The notes under the pieces are model-generated. The model saw nothing but the letters and a program-made list of their open reading frames with translations. It had not been told where the DNA came from and did no database searches. Both the position numbers and the translations under genes were made by a program. Below, one piece after another: positions 23,962 to 37,721 of a DNA stretch of 64,000 bases (positions are counted from its first letter, which is position 1; every line of letters starts with the position of its first letter). Source of the stretch: Canna indica (Eukaryota > Streptophyta > Magnoliopsida > Zingiberales > Cannaceae); the NCBI GenBank assembly GCA_034359265.1, contig CP136897.1, forward strand, positions 25,352,001-25,416,000. Reading direction: 5' to 3'.

Positions 23962-26900
23962 TTAATCAAAGTAGTCCCAGAGTGTGTCAATTACGTTGGA
24001 CTCTTCTTCAGACACCATTTCATTTGAAACAGCTGAATAATTTTCAACAATGGTGGGCTCTATGTCGTCCCTTGCCCATTCAACATCAATTTCATCATCA
24101 GGCAAAGACAAATTAGTTGCTGGTTCAGATGACTTAATATTATATGTTTCTTCGGCACAATATGATTGGTCATTCACATTAGAAATCTCTCTAAGAAGAG
24201 TTTTCATAACGTAATACCTATTGTCACCAGAGGGATCGCGAACATAGAAGCACTGTTGGACTTGAGAAGCGAGCACAAATGAATCATCCATCTAACATTT
24301 TTTATCGAAGTGAACACAAGTCAACCCATACTTTTCTGATTCTACTTCAAACCAATCACATCTAAACAAGACAAACTTGAAATTATCATAATAGTCTAGC
24401 TCAATTATTTCATTAATTGCACCATAATAAGTAACTGCATTCGTCACCGGATTTTGATTCTTACTACTAGCAAAGCTTTGAGTGATTGACACCAAAGTGA
24501 CACCATTGTTTTGTGTCCTGCGACTTGCATCACGCTGCCTAGTATGAAATTTACATCCATTGATGACATAACCCGAAAACCTTCTTGCAACTTTATTTGG
24601 GCATCTACACAACTCCTTCAGTCGATCAGGGACATCCTCCTCCATTGCACGATTTTTAAACAAATCAATAAAATCATGGCTTTGACTTTTTGCTTTGGTC
24701 CACTTTCTTCCTCTCTTCCGATTTATGATATTTTCATGTTCACTACATGAAAATTATTTTGTTACAACAATTATTCAAATGAGTTTATAAACAAATTTTT
24801 AAGAGCAAAGAATAGTTATTTACCTAATGTAAAGCTGAACTTCATCACAATTGAACAAGATATACCGGTGAGCTTGATTCTTTTCATTATTGCCCATCGA
24901 AAATAAATTACATTTTTTCTTCCCTCCTATAGAACGATCCATGGGTAAAAAAAAGCTAGAAAGCTCAGCATCAAAAGACTCGCATGTGTCAGCATTTCTT
25001 GTCACTCTATTCCACCGTGTCTCCACATTAGAGTTCATATAATTTGAGCAAAATGTCAAGCATTCCTCAACCAAGTAACCCTCAGCTATTGAACCTTCAG
25101 GACGAGCTTTATTGCGCACGTAAGCCTTCAGCTTTTCCAACTCTCTTTCTGGTGAATACATCCACCGAGAATGAACGGGACCACATAATATTATCTCATT
25201 TGGTAGGTGAATAGGCAAATGAAGCATTACATTAAAAATGAAGGAGGAAAAATCCTCTCTAATTGGCAAAGTGTTTCAGCAATCTCAAATTCTAAGGTCT
25301 CTAAATCATTCACATCAATAACTCTTTGGCATATGGAAACAAAAAAAGAATATAGACGTATAAGAGGATAGGCCACTTGGTGAGGAAGTGTGCTAATCAT
25401 TGCTATTGGGAGCAAGTAGTGTAGCATGAAATGAGCATCATGACTCTTGTACCCTGAGACTTTCAAGCCATCTTGGTGAACACATCTTGAAATATTTGCT
25501 GCACAACCATCGGGTATTTTTGCTTCCTTGAGAACGCTACAGAAAATAGACTTCTCATTTTTGTTCATGTTAAAGCATGCTTTTGCATACTTTACTTTCT
25601 TGCCTTGATCCACTAGTTTCAGATGAAGTTTCTTTCTAATTCCCAGCTCTTCCAAATCTAAACGGACATTAACATGATCTTTTGTCTTCCCCGTTATATC
25701 CAACAAAGTCCCTATCACATTGTCAAATATGTTCTTTTCAATATGCATGACATCAAGATTATGTCGTAGTCTATTTCCAATATGACAATTTTAAAAAAAT
25801 GGACTTCTTCTTCCATGGACCATCAATGCTTTTCTTTTGCATCTTCCCAAATGAATTGACAAAGTCTTGCAATAAGTCCAAGATCTCTGTCCCTTCTAAC
25901 AAATTCGGAGCATGCCTATGTTCTTCTTTTCCATTGAAATCCTGTGTGTTTCTTCTATAATCATGACTCATCGGCAAGAAAATACGGTGATCCATATAAC
26001 ACATCTTTCTACTATGCTACAAGTAAGCCGAATTAGTGTTATAATTACAAGATGGACATGCTAATTTTCCCTTTGTCCTCCAACCACTCAACATAGCATA
26101 TCCAAGAAAGTCGCTAATAGTCCATAAAAGGGCTACTCGCAACTTAAAAGTTTGATTCTTTGAAGCATCATATGGTGTCTACTCCCAGCTCCCACACAAT
26201 TTTCAACTCTTCAACCAATGGTTGCAAGTACACATCAATATCAGTCCCAGGAGAGTGTGGTCCAGGGATAATTAAAGACAACATAAAATACTCCGACTTC
26301 ATACATAACCATGGTGGAAGGTTGTACGGTATAAGTATTATCGGCCATATACTATAAGAAATACTCATGGTCCGATATGGATTGAATCCATCGCTAGTCA
26401 ACCAAAGTCTTATGTTGTGTGGATCACTAGCAAAATCAGGATAACGCTCATCGAAGTCCTTCCATGCTCCGTCATCAGCAGGATGCCTTTACTTTCCATC
26501 TCTTATTCGCTCTTCCTCATGTCACCTCATTAAATTTGCAGTCCTCTCATACATGAACAACCTTTGAAGTTTAGGAATTAACGGAAAGTGTCTTAAAACT
26601 TTAGCCGCTACATTGTGGCATTGCTTGGGATTTTCTAGCTCATTCTCTGCTTGAGAATTCTCAACCCATCGTGAAGCACCGCAAAGATGACAAGACTTGT
26701 CTTTCTCATGCTCTTTCCAATATAACATACAATTATTGGGACAAGCATCAATCTTTTTATAATCAAGGCCCAAGTCCCTTATCATGGCTCTTGTTTTATT
26801 AAAAGATTAGGGGATGTTCAAATCTAGCATAGCTTCTTTTAGTAGCTCTAAGAGTGCATTGAATGACACATTACTCCAGCCAAAGAGACACTTCATTAAA

Positions 26901-27370
26901 TATAGCCGAATGGTGTAGGACAAGGTAGAGAAATTTTTACAACTGGGGTACAATTCCTTGTTTGCCTCCTCTAATAAATTATAAAACTTTTTGGCATCTT
27001 CGTTAGGACCCTATGTAACTCCATCTTCTTCTACCACTTCTCTAAATCTGTCATGCAACAATCCATCCATATCACCCATGCCATCCATGCAATTCTCTCC
27101 ATCATCGATGTCATCATCCTCCTCTGTGGGCATTGTTAACTCCTCACCATGGTTTACCCAATCAGTGTAGCCTTTTAGAAATCCATAGTCTATTAAATGT
27201 CCAAAGACTACATCTTTTGTCAACCAACGACCATTACCACATTTCGCACAAGGGCATAAAATCTCCACTCATTGAGGCCTTCCTTTATTATAAGCAAAAT
27301 CTAGGAAACATTGGACATCATTGATATACTATGCACTATATCTCGGCATTTGAACCCATTCTTTATCCAT
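23962..27370 (-). pseudogene. TNPD (TNP2-type CACTA transposase) pseudogene
   Basis: Minus strand. The N-terminal transposase-associated domain starts MDKEWVQMPRYSA (27370) and includes EILCPCAKCGNGRWLTKDVV. It is followed by IDACPNNCMLYWKEHEKDKSCHLCGASRW (written here in parts: ACPNNCMLYW and CHLCGASRW) and by the TNP2 core DGFNPYRTMSISYSIWPIIL / PPWLCMKSEYFMLSLIIPGP. Next comes MHIEKNIFDNVIGTLLDI with the DUF4218-like part (NISRCVHQDG, SHDAHFMLHYLLP, PNEIILCGPVHSRWMYSPER), then the DUF4216-like tail (YYGAINEIIELDYY, VLFRCDWFE, YVMKTLL). Many in-frame stops, especially at 26170-25770, plus frameshifts disable it. In an active element this protein would cut the ends. Confidence 0.9.
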
Positions 27371-30179
27371 TAATTTCACTTAAATACAGAAATGAAAAAT
27401 GCAAAGGGCAAGAAACGACAACACCAACTTGATGAGTTATACATGCAACTCCAAAATAGTGCAACAAATATGATCATCTTTAAAGTAAGTGATCATTTTG
27501 AACTCAACATTAATTAAATTTAATGATAATTATGAGAAAAACATGTAGAACAAAGTGCTCATTTCCAAACACTTAGAACAAAGTATGAGAAAAATCAAAG
27601 TGAATGTGATTGTCCTATGATTTTAAGTCAAACCTGATTAAAACCTAAGAGAAAGGAAATGTAATGGCATAAATCAAATCTAGCTAGTTTTAAAAAATCT
27701 AAAAAAACCAATGATACTGATTGGTACTGTAAACACCAATATCAACCTGATATTTATTCTACTGTTCTTGAAACATCGATCTTTATATATATATAAACAT
27801 GTGTACTGGAATTGATCTTTATTATTGTTATTATATGGGAAATTAATTCAGTCTTCAGATGAATTGTGCATGTTTGACTTTGATGATAACAACTTGAATT
27901 CGAAACATCCCTAACTCTGCAACAATTCCTCTTTATTTGTTGGGTGAAGAATCCAATGCAGTTTTTCAGCAACTTTAGACCTTGTACAAAAAGGCAATAT
28001 ATTTTAAGCGGGTAGATGAATAATTAAGGGCTAAATCTCTCCTTAACCAACTAACAATACAAAGCCTCCTGTCCTTCTTGCTTGAGGAGGTAAAACTCTC
28101 AAAAAGCAAGCACAAAATTATTCACTGAACTTTGTTTAAGTGAGAACTCAATAACAAGTTTCAGCATCAGACATGAGGAACAGGTAGGGCTTTTACTAGA
28201 AACCAGGATGGTTAGTTAACTTGCTTGCAACATCCAAACTCAGGACTTGTGCTTTGTCAGACGTTTGTTGAAATGTCAATTTGCTTAACCTTATCCACCA
28301 TGCATTGAAAAAAGAAACTAATTCAAGGGAAAGAGACAGGCGGATGTTTCTCTATCAGGTCAATTTCTGCAACTATTAAGCTATTTTTGTTGGATTGTTA
28401 ATCTCCATGGGGGAGGGGGAATTGAGGATTCCTGCTACAAGACCCCACTATGACTTTGAAGTGGAACATGGAATCAATGCTACAGAAGTGCATGCCATGA
28501 ATGTGATTTGAGGGAGGGGGAGTTGATGGCAGGAAAGGCTTATATAAGTGTCCTAATTAAGCTTCAAACACCTTTATTCTTGCTATATTACAAGCATGAT
28601 ATCAACTTCTTAATATTCCAATCCCATTTTTTTGTTCTATTAGTATTACAAGCTTGATGAAGAACTCTAGCTTCACTGAAAAAGAAACATTTTGTTGATG
28701 AAGAACTTTGGTACTGTGTTACCTATCCTTCTTAAGAATGTTAGTTAACTAAGCCTGTGATCTCGATTTCATGATTAAACCAAATGAAGTTATCCTTCAT
28801 TTTAATATATGATATGTCTGACAAGATTACATCTGAAGAAAAGGTCTAATGTATTCTAAGTTGCTAGTGGAACTCTTCTCCCTCCTTGCCGTTAGCCATT
28901 TAACTATTCCTATTTCCAAATAAACTATTGGTTTTAATGAATGAAGTAACCCTCTTGTTCATGCAAATGGAATATTCAATTGCTAGTTTCCTGGCTGAAG
29001 GCAAATGGCAAGACAAGATTATTGAATTTGCTGAGCAATACTTGGTTCTTAATCATCGTCGGTCATAATACTCTTTTGCATGCCACAGATATGAATGACG
29101 ATAGGATTGTATTCGCTTTATCTTTATTGTTGGGATGTGTGGCGATTGATTTGCCCTAATCCTCTTATGTTGCGCTACGCAGAGTCTTCGACGGTCCCGC
29201 TAGCCGGTTACGCCATACTCTTTTACGCATAGTCTTTGGGATGTTGTGCAACATATTGAATAGTCTGTGGTGATTGATTTGCCCATACTCTTTTAGCCTG
29301 TGTCGCCCTATATAAACTTGTGTGTTTCATTTTTTTCTCTCGTTTCTCGTCTATTACGCTAGATCTATTCTCAACATTTATTCCAATGATTGAAATATAA
29401 ATTTTCATATAATCCGATTTATGTTAAAATACAGTATTCTCAACATGCTTAGAGCAATGCCATTATACTAAATAGCAAGAAAAAATAAAAGAAGTACAAA
29501 AAGGGAAACTTTCTTTATATCCAAGAATAAACAAACAACTTGGGTATACTCAAGTCAGACAAGCAAAAAGAAAACAGAGTTCAATAAGATGTAAAAGAAT
29601 AAACTGATAAGCATAGCAGTTGCTCCTATTTCTACTGGATATAAATATTGATTCACATAATCTGAGAGAAGACGAAAGGAGATAAACAGAAGATTTGGGG
29701 AATCTCATGATTCTTCTCCTTCTATAGCAAAGTTAACTTATGCACCCACTATTGACATCACAATAGTTAATTTCAATAAGTTAGATGCCGACGAACATGG
29801 GAAGGGAGAGACGAACCTTGATTTGGATCGCGATGTCAGGAGGCGGACGACGGTGTCGTGCCGTTCGGCGTCGTAGAGGTGTTTGAGGGGATCATCGTTT
29901 GGATCACCACAGAGGCGTCGTAGAGGGTTGATTCGGATCGCGTCGAGCTCTTCTTCGGTGAGGACGACCGAGGGTTTGAGGGGAGGCGGAGAAAGGGATG
30001 GCCGAGGGTTCCTCAGAAAGGGAGGTGGAGATGATGAGGGAAATTCTGCGGCACTGTTTTGAGTCGGGCGATAGAGATGACGAGGGTTTTTGGGAGGGTT
30101 TTGTCATGGGGAGAGGGAAAGAGCAAAGAGTCCGGCGGGCGGGATCTTTTATTGGTTGCGAAAAAATAGCGGGATATTT
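27371..30179. other. 5' region of the CACTA element, no gene recognised
   Basis: AT-rich up to about 29780, then a GC-rich stretch (29780-30150) next to the subterminal repeats. The position upstream of TNPD on the minus strand suggests promoter and leader. The short frames at 29904-30228 show no family. Confidence 0.5.
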
Positions 30180-30500
30180 TGAGTATAGGAACGGTTTGGC
30201 TACAGGAACGGTTTAATTTTGTTCCCATAGTATATTAGACTACAGGAATAGTTTCAGAAATCGTTCCCATAAATTGGCTACGGGAACGGTTCCTTTTCTC
30301 TGTTCCCATAGTATAAGGGCTAAGGGAACAGTTTCGAAAATCGTTCTCATATGTTGGCTATGGGAACGGTTTTTTATTGTGTTCCCTTAGCCAATATACT
30401 ATGAGAACGTTTCCAAAACTGTTCCTATAAGTAATGTATGGGAACACTTTTTCAACCGTTCCCAAAAGTGGCGTGGCCACAGAGCCAAAATGTAGTAGTG
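30180..30500. repeat. Right subterminal repeats and terminus of the large CACTA
   Basis: About ten copies of GGGAACGGTT or its complement, then GCCAAAATGTAGTAGTG, the inverted CACTA end. Confidence 0.9.
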
Positions 30501-30506
30501 GCAGAT

Positions 30507-30716
30507 TGGCCGAACCACTATATATTGTATTTGTTTGCATTGCCTTCTACTTGATTACTTGCTATTTAATTGTGCTTAGTTTATCATCAATAGCATCCAC
30601 TTCAAGAGAAATCAAGTTTGGTTGTTGAATTGCATAAAATCGAAAAGAGTTGAATTGAAGTTAGAATTAACCTACACACTATTCAACCCCTCTTCTACTG
30701 TGAACATTTGAACAAC
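30507..30716 (+). repeat. Copia LTR 3'-end fragment
   Basis: Begins in the GGCCGAACCACTATA block and runs through CACACTATTCAACCCC to an AACAACA end, matching the last part of + oriented LTRs at 20669 and 51123 at lower similarity. The rest of the LTR is missing. Confidence 0.65.
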
Positions 30717-31048
30717 AATTGTGATGGTGCATTCTTGGATCCAAATGGTGATGCTGGTTTTATCTTGAGGAACTCACAAGGTGAGTGTCTCAGTGCTTCT
30801 TCAGTTTATTTTCATTCTACTTCTATTATTTAGACTGAATGTATTGATATTTCTAGTGTTTTATCTGTGGTTATGTCTAGGAATATGGATCATATTATTG
30901 TTGAGTCGGACTGTAAACTGCTTGTGGATATGATCAACAAGAAAACTCCTCCTACTTGGAGACATCGAAATTTGTTTAGTCATATATGTAATTTGTTTCT
31001 CAAAATTGATAATGTACATTGTATGTTTGTATATAGAAGAACGAATTA
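30717..31048 (+). pseudogene. RNase H-like (RVT_3) retroelement remnant
   Basis: Broken + strand frame reading NNCDGAFLDPNGDAGFILRN, a stop near 30834, then VVMSRNMDHIIVESDCKLLVDMINKK. The CDGA and ESDCK motifs are the metal-binding acidic segments of the plant RVT_3/RNase H fold usual at the end of LINE-type elements. No reverse transcriptase lies nearby, so this is an orphan fragment about 0.9 kb upstream of the beta-galactosidase. Confidence 0.7.
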
Positions 31049-31134
31049 AAGTTGTCCATTGGGCAACAAATTTTGCTTAGAGATGCAAGGAGTCCACTAT
31101 TTGAACGTCCATCCGTCCTCCGGAACTGGATGTA

Positions 31135-31250
31135 ATATTGTGTGAGGATGTTGATCATCTTAACATAGTTAGTTAGTCTATCTTTCTTTTTGCCCATATT
31201 GTGTGAGGATGTTGATCATCTTAACATAGTTAGTTAGTCTATCTTTCTTT
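31135..31250. repeat. 61-bp tandem duplication
   Basis: The segment starting ATATTGTGTGAGGATG at 31135 restarts at 31196 almost without change, so the duplication is recent. Confidence 0.95.
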
Positions 31251-31252
31251 TT

Positions 31253-31948
31253 TTGGCAAAAAAGAAAAAGAAAATCAGTAGAGGAGATGCACATGTAGTA
31301 TCTAAAATTAATTGTAAGCAGAGGAGGTGCCCGTTCAATTAATTTACCCATATATAATAAAACATTTTAGAAAATAGTTAAAGTTAATTGTATTGAATGT
31401 TATCTTTAAAATATATATGCATTGTATATAATTTCTAATTGATTCTTCTGATTGTACATCAAATTATATTCGTTTTAAAGTTTATTCAAGGCAAAACAAA
31501 TAATCAAGTCTTGATTAGTCAAACACAAAGTTTTGGAAAATTAACTTGTCATTAATTGACAAAGCCTAATTAAGTCCAAGAACTATATATTTAAATTAAA
31601 CCAAACGCGACCATTTCTAGAACATTTACTTTGACCTTTTATTCTCATTTTTTATTGACCAACATTAATAATTTCTTAATGAATAGAAAATAAAAAATAT
31701 AACTTGGTCAACGAGAGATTTCAATTCATTTCAATTCAAACCATTACCAACCAAAGCGGAGGGAGTGAAGTAGATAGAAAAGAGGAGGTAGAGACAAAAC
31801 ACCACCACAACCTCTTCCCTCTCCCCCTCGGAGCCATGCATTGCCCAATGCCCTTCTTATAGCCATCACATGCCACCTTCGAGTTTTCAATCGATTTTCT
31901 TTCCTAGCCCCAATTGTCTCATCTCTCGAATTAAAGAGAAAGAAAAAC
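31253..31948 (+). promoter_or_regulatory. Probable promoter/5' leader of the beta-galactosidase
   Basis: AT-rich upstream DNA (TATATATTTAAATTA at about 31585 is a possible TATA region), then a pyrimidine-rich stretch CCTCTTCCCTCTCCCCCTC near 31811. An in-frame ATG at 31841 lies upstream of the chosen start. No specific regulatory site can be proved. Confidence 0.35.
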
Positions 31949-34900
31949 ATGACACAATCCTTTCGTGTTCTCTTTATTCTTCTACTTGTTACGGTGAGTG
32001 AAGTTTCAACTTGCAAAGCAGATGACCAGCTCGGAGTCACTTACGACGGACGCTCGTTGTTCATAAATGGGAAGAGAGAGCTGCTCTTCTCCGGCGACAT
32101 CCATTATCCAAGAAGCACACCAGAGGTAAATATATAAATGTGGAGCTTGTATTTTCTCCTAGCAGTGATGCATGTGACATGAATTTAGGTTAAGGAATTG
32201 GTGATTGGTTTAAGTGCAGATGTGGCCGAATTTGATTAAGAAGGCTCAGGTTGGGGGGTTGAATGTGGTGCAAACCTATGCATTCTGGAACTTGCATGAG
32301 CCCATCGAAGGACAGGTACACAATTCTATTATCTCTTATATATGATTCGTTTATTTCATTGGATATAACAGGACATGATGATAAATTAGAGATATTATTG
32401 AATAGGTTCTTTTTTAATATGGTGTTCATCGGATATATAATATCAATCTTGTATTATTTCGATCTTATTTTCTTTTTCAATCTATGCACTAAACAAACAA
32501 TAGATTAAAATTTATTTTTTTATGTTATTCCCTTTTATCCTATGAAGCAAATAACTCCTTAGAGCGTATTTGTTTCATGGGATAAAAAAAAGATGAATCT
32601 TAATTCTTTGTTTGTTGGATGTTTTGAATAAAAGAAAATATGATTAGAAAAATATAAAATTAATGCTATATATATATATATATATATATTTTGTATAGCG
32701 GATAAAAAAAAATTATATATAATTCTTTTTTTCATTTGTTATCCTATCTTATCTTATATGTGAAATAAATGAGTCATTAAAATATTTGTTTGAATAATAT
32801 GAAATTAATACAAGTTTTTATCACAGTACAACTTTGAAGGGAAGTATGATTTGGTGAAATTTATCAAGCTGATCCAGAAACAAGGGATGTATTGCACGCT
32901 AAGGATCGGTCCTTTCATCGAGGCGGAGTGGAATTTTGGGTTGGTATATATCATCAATCAATCAATTAATTAATTAAACAAAATTGATATTAGATAACTC
33001 AGGTATATATATATTATTCATTCTGATATATATATACTTGGCTTAGCATATATACATGTATATGCATTCTAATGGAACACGTCGTTGTTGATGCATTTTA
33101 TATAGTGGGTTTCCATACTGGCTGAGGGAGGTCGAAAGTATCAGCTTTCGAACGGATAATCCACCATTTCAGGTGACCCATTATTATTAATTAATTACCC
33201 AATTCAAGAGTATATATCAGCACTCAATATGCATGATTAGGGCCGGTACAATTAAATTAATTAATTAATTATCATATATATATATATAGGAGCGCATGAA
33301 AAGATTTGTGGAGAAGATTGTGAGCACGATGAAGGATGAGAAGCTGTTTGCTTCCCAAGGTGGTCCTATCATTCTCGCACAGGTTAGATTAATATATATT
33401 CTTCTCTTCTTTTCACTGATGAAGCATGCATGCTAAATTATATATATTAATTAATGATGACTGCAACTTGGACTGAATTAGATTGAGAATGAGTACTACA
33501 ATGTGGCAAAGGCATACGGTAATGCAGGAAAGACATATATCCAGTGGGCAGGCAAGATGGCAGAAGACCTCAACACTGGAGTGCCCTGGGTGATGTGCAA
33601 GGAGAATAGTGCTCCTGGTGCTGTGGTAATTTATTCATTCAAGCTGACCTTCCTAATTTAATTCCAATTCAAATCTAGATAATCTTCCATCTGCTGAATA
33701 TACTTTATATTGATCATAAACATATGGAAATTTAAATAATAAGTCATCAGATTCAATCGTGTGTTTCATAATCAAAATTAATAAGTCAGTGTCAGTACAG
33801 ATCAATGCATGCAATGGAAGGAACTGCGGAGATACTTTTGTACGTCCTGATAATCCAACTAAGCCTTTCTTGTGGACTGAGAACTGGACTGCACAGTAAG
33901 TAGTATATATTACCATCTTCATAATATTTTCTTTGTGCTTTGATTATATATGTTTCCTTACCAATTCCTAGTGTCTTTGCAATATGCATGTGATTTATTA
34001 CACTCAATAAATATATCTTGGTGCGTGGGTACAGATATAGAGTGTTTGGTGACCCACCATCTCAAAGATCAGCAGAGGACATCGCCTATTCTGTCACTCG
34101 CTTCTTCTCAAAGAATGGAACACTAGTCAACTACTACATGGTAATTATCATCATTAAGTATTGCGTATTGCATGTCACCTTCTTCAGAATTCGAGTGAAA
34201 TAGCAAGTATAACAAGAAAACATTGACTAACAGTATCACGGGGGAACCAATTTTGGAAGAACATCATCTTCTTTTGTCACTACTCGTTATTACGACGAAG
34301 CTCCTCTCGATGAGTTTGGTTAGAACTACCAAACCTTGAGCTTTGCTTGATGGTTTCTTCCAACTTAATTATATTGTTCTTACTGTAAGAAGATGTTTAG
34401 GTTTGTTCAAGGAGCCCAAGTTTGGTCACCTGACCAACTTGCACAGCGTTCTTCAGTCATGCAGCGAGGCTCTGCTGTCGGGAGTCTCCTCTATCCAAGT
34501 AGTCAATACGGATTTTGAGGTAATAATGATTGGTACAGCATTTCATCGCACGGGTAGCCAGGTGTTCGACGAATTGCCCAACTCCTTCACTGATGTGTAC
34601 ATGCGCAGGTTATTGTTTATGAGAATTCTGAGACGAAGGCTTGCACTGCATTTCTCTCCAATAGCAATCGGAAAAAAGACGGTGTTGTCAACTTTAGGGG
34701 TCAAGACTACTTCGTTCCTCGACGGTCCATTAGCATCCTCACTGACTGCAAGACTGTGGCTTTCAACACTCAGAGGGTAAGAAAACAGATCAAATTAATA
34801 TTCAGCACTATTTTTTTGTGGATGCATATTTCAAGATTTTTGTTTACTTGGGAGGATGAAAAAATAGAAGAAATAAAGGAAAGACGAACAATGAATTGAC

Positions 34901-37012
34901 TTTGTTTACTTGGAAGGAAGGATGTTCAATTATTATTTTATAGCAGAAAGAAACAGAATGAAAAAAGCAACTCCTTTCTTCCTTTTTGTTCCAAATAAAT
35001 AGAGCATAAATGTATGAAAATTGGGACAGGTGAATACTCAGCACAATACGAGGACATTCCATGTGGACACTGAGATCGACATAGACAAGAAATGGCAAAT
35101 GTACAAGGAACATATTCCTAGGATTCGCGACACTGTTATTAAAGCAACGACAACATTGGAACTATTCAACATGACGAGAGACACCACAGACTATCTATGG
35201 TACACTACAAGGTCAGCTACCGTATCCTCAATTCCTCATTTTCAGATTACTTATCTATTAATTCTTGTTCAAATTAAAATGAAATTATTCATCAAACACT
35301 ATATATTTTTCAAGATTGGAACCCTTTTTTTTGTTTCATTTTAAAGATAAATTCCAGATGATCTTGCAGCTTCAACTTAGAGAATGATGATTTACCAATG
35401 AGAAGCGACATTCGCCCTGTCTTGCTAATCTCAAGCCTCGGCCACGCATTGCTTGCTTACGTAAATGGAAAATTCATGGGTACCATTACTTTAACTTCCC
35501 CCAATTCATACAAATTCATCAAACTTTTCTAAAGAAAAAGCTAGAGTTGGCTAATCTTGAATGCCTTTTACGATGATGCGCATGCATATAATTAACACAT
35601 TGCCAACTTTCAGGATTTGCGCATGGTAGCAACATTGAAAAGAGTTTTGTCTTTCAATCACCATGTCATCTGAAAGGAGGAGCAAACCACATAGCTATCT
35701 TGGGCTCCACTGTGGGATTACCGGTATGAAGTTACAAATATATAGAATTTACTCTTCATCTTGCTTTATTTAGATCGTTACCTTTCATATTAATTAGACT
35801 TAAAGATCAATGTGTGCCTAGTTGGATCTTTTGTTGATTATAATATATAGGATAGCGGAGCCTACTTGGAGCACAGAATTGCAGGTGTTCATACTATTGC
35901 CATCCAAGGTCTCAACACAGGAACCTTGGACTTGTCCCAGAATCTATGGGGACATCAGGTCCTTGTTCTTATATATCTTGATGCCTGATACTTCATTAAA
36001 GCGATCACCTAATTGGTTTGAATATTCTCTTGCAGGTTGGATTAATTGGTGAGAAATTGCACATATTCAATGAGCAAGGAATCAAAAATGTGGAGTGGAT
36101 AGAGGCTAAGAATGATATGCAAGTCACATGGTATCAGGTAATACAATTAATTCCCTGGTTTTTAGTTAATGAGTGCAAAAGTAGGAACTGTTAATGAGCA
36201 TATATATATTATTGGTTTACAGGTACGCTTTGATGCTCCTTCCGGAGATGATCCTGTTGCATTGGATATGAGCTCAATGGGTAAAGGAATGGCGTGGATC
36301 AACGGGGAAAGCATCGGTCGTTACTGGGTGTCCTACCTCAATCCTCTAGGAGAGCCTTCTCAATCAGTGTAAGTAATTAATTAGTAGAAACCTGTTCATA
36401 GTTTGATGGTGACATGCATGCATGTTTTCAGATATCACGTCCCGCGATCCTTGTTGAAGGACAAAGACAACCTCATGGTCCTCTTCGAGGAGCAGGGAGG
36501 AAGGCCTGATGACATACTGATCATGACAGTGAAGAGGGACAATATCTGCACATTTGCCTCGGTTGTTCTCCCGGGACAGAATATGTCAAAGCAATGGGAG
36601 AATAACCAGCTACGGTTGGTCGCCCATGATGCTCGGGAAGAAACAGATGTCTCCTGCCCAGAAGAGAAGGTGATCAACTCCATCGTCTTCGCCAGCTTCG
36701 GAAATCCCACCGGCTTGTGCGGCAACTTCACTAAAGGGAGTTGTCATGCACAGCAGACTAGAAGTGTGGTGGAGAAGGTACGCAATTAATGCAATTGAAT
36801 ACTCGATCTCTACCATATATAGCAAACATATATAATGCACTGCAGAAAATCATCAAGTCCGCTTTGATGTGTTATGTTAGGCTTGCTTGGGGAAGAACAA
36901 ATGCACAATACCGGTGACGTCTGGAGCCTACGGTGGGGATGTCAATTGTCCTGGGACGACCGGCACGCTTGCAGTCCATGCTAAGTGTTCACACAAGGAT
37001 GATAAAAAATAA
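31949..37012 (+). CDS. BGAL: Beta-galactosidase (GH35) with C-terminal lectin domain
   Basis: Secreted cell-wall enzyme that removes terminal beta-galactosyl residues from wall glycans and AGPs (family knowledge). Nineteen exons with GT-AG borders: 31949-32125, 32220-32315, 32827-32939, 33106-33172, 33290-33382, 33482-33625, 33801-33895, 34035-34140, 34234-34318, 34401-34519, 34609-34776, 35030-35211, 35370-35479, 35614-35723, 35851-35958, 36036-36137, 36223-36368, 36432-36777 and 36881-37012; total 832 aa. A signal peptide ([20 protein letters not shown]) supports this start over the in-frame ATG at 31841. [15 protein letters not shown] holds the acid/base Glu186; LWTENWTAQ holds the nucleophile Glu257. 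[12 protein letters not shown] follows at about 300. The last ~90 residues are a SUEL-type galactose-binding domain with its Cys pattern. [18 protein letters not shown] points to the Arabidopsis BGAL11-15 side of the family. No stop or frameshift is seen, so it is probably functional. Confidence 0.95.
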
Positions 37013-37721
37013 AGCAACGCATGCCTGAGCCTTTTTAATTTGGTTCTCTCACTTTTATTAGGAAGATTATGATATCTGTATGTGGTAGATATATATTAAT
37101 CAAGTGTTATGTAAATAAGGTGGATGGATTTAAGGATCAATCACTGTGTAGTAGTTGCGGCCATATATGCATGTACAGTAGTCTGCCTCCTTCAATTCAT
37201 TAGCAAACTATATGCACACAAATGGAAGGAATTGGGGCAAGTAGTTTCCATTACAAGTGTACCCGGTCATTTAAGCTAACTTTGATTGCACTGGGATGCA
37301 AATTGTGTGTTGTTTTTTTGGGGTAACAAGACATTTGAAACCCTGATCAACAAGCACGTTACACCAAGTTTGCTAGCAAAGCGTGCGCACTCGAGGCTTG
37401 ATATGCAAAGTACTTCACCTTTGCACTGATCGTATGCTTGCCTACGTACTGGACTCCATGATGTCACCGTTCCTCACAGGCATGAGTAAAACTACTATGC
37501 TATCAGGTTCCATATGAATTTTTATGGAGTCCCTCAGTGAATTTGACCTTATTAAAACTGAACCTATATTGTAAAAGAATCAACCTAAACATTCATATGT
37601 TCACTCTTAACGATAACGATGCTATTTTGGCTCAATGATAGATTTTTCTCACAGGTATTGAATCTTTGATGTGCTACAGTCCTCATCAACGTCACATCTA
37701 CATTGCTCACCATCCTCCTCA
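37013..37721. other. 3' flank of the beta-galactosidase, no gene
   Basis: 3' UTR and intergenic DNA. Short frames on the minus strand (37276-37467) show no recognised family. Confidence 0.5.

Larger units (their letters stand above)
17287..30500 (-). mobile_element. Decayed CACTA (En/Spm) element, left end missing
   Basis: The right terminus is clear: the minus strand starts CACTACTACATTTTGGC at 30500. The left side begins abruptly at 17287 with subterminal repeats and has no CACTA terminus, so the outermost bases are lost. Both sides carry the same motif, TATAGGAACGGTT and its complement (17287-17470 and 30180-30480), which shows they belong to one element. Inside, in minus-strand order, are a TNPD pseudogene (27370-23962) and a TNPA pseudogene (about 20125-17838). 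A solo copia LTR is inserted at 20669-22153. Remaining length is about 13.2 kb, or 11.7 kb without the LTR. Confidence 0.85.

Noticed and set aside
31841..31948. Upstream in-frame ATG as start of the beta-galactosidase
   Set aside because: The extra 36 residues precede a clear signal peptide beginning at 31949 and would bury it. The later start gives a family-typical length.
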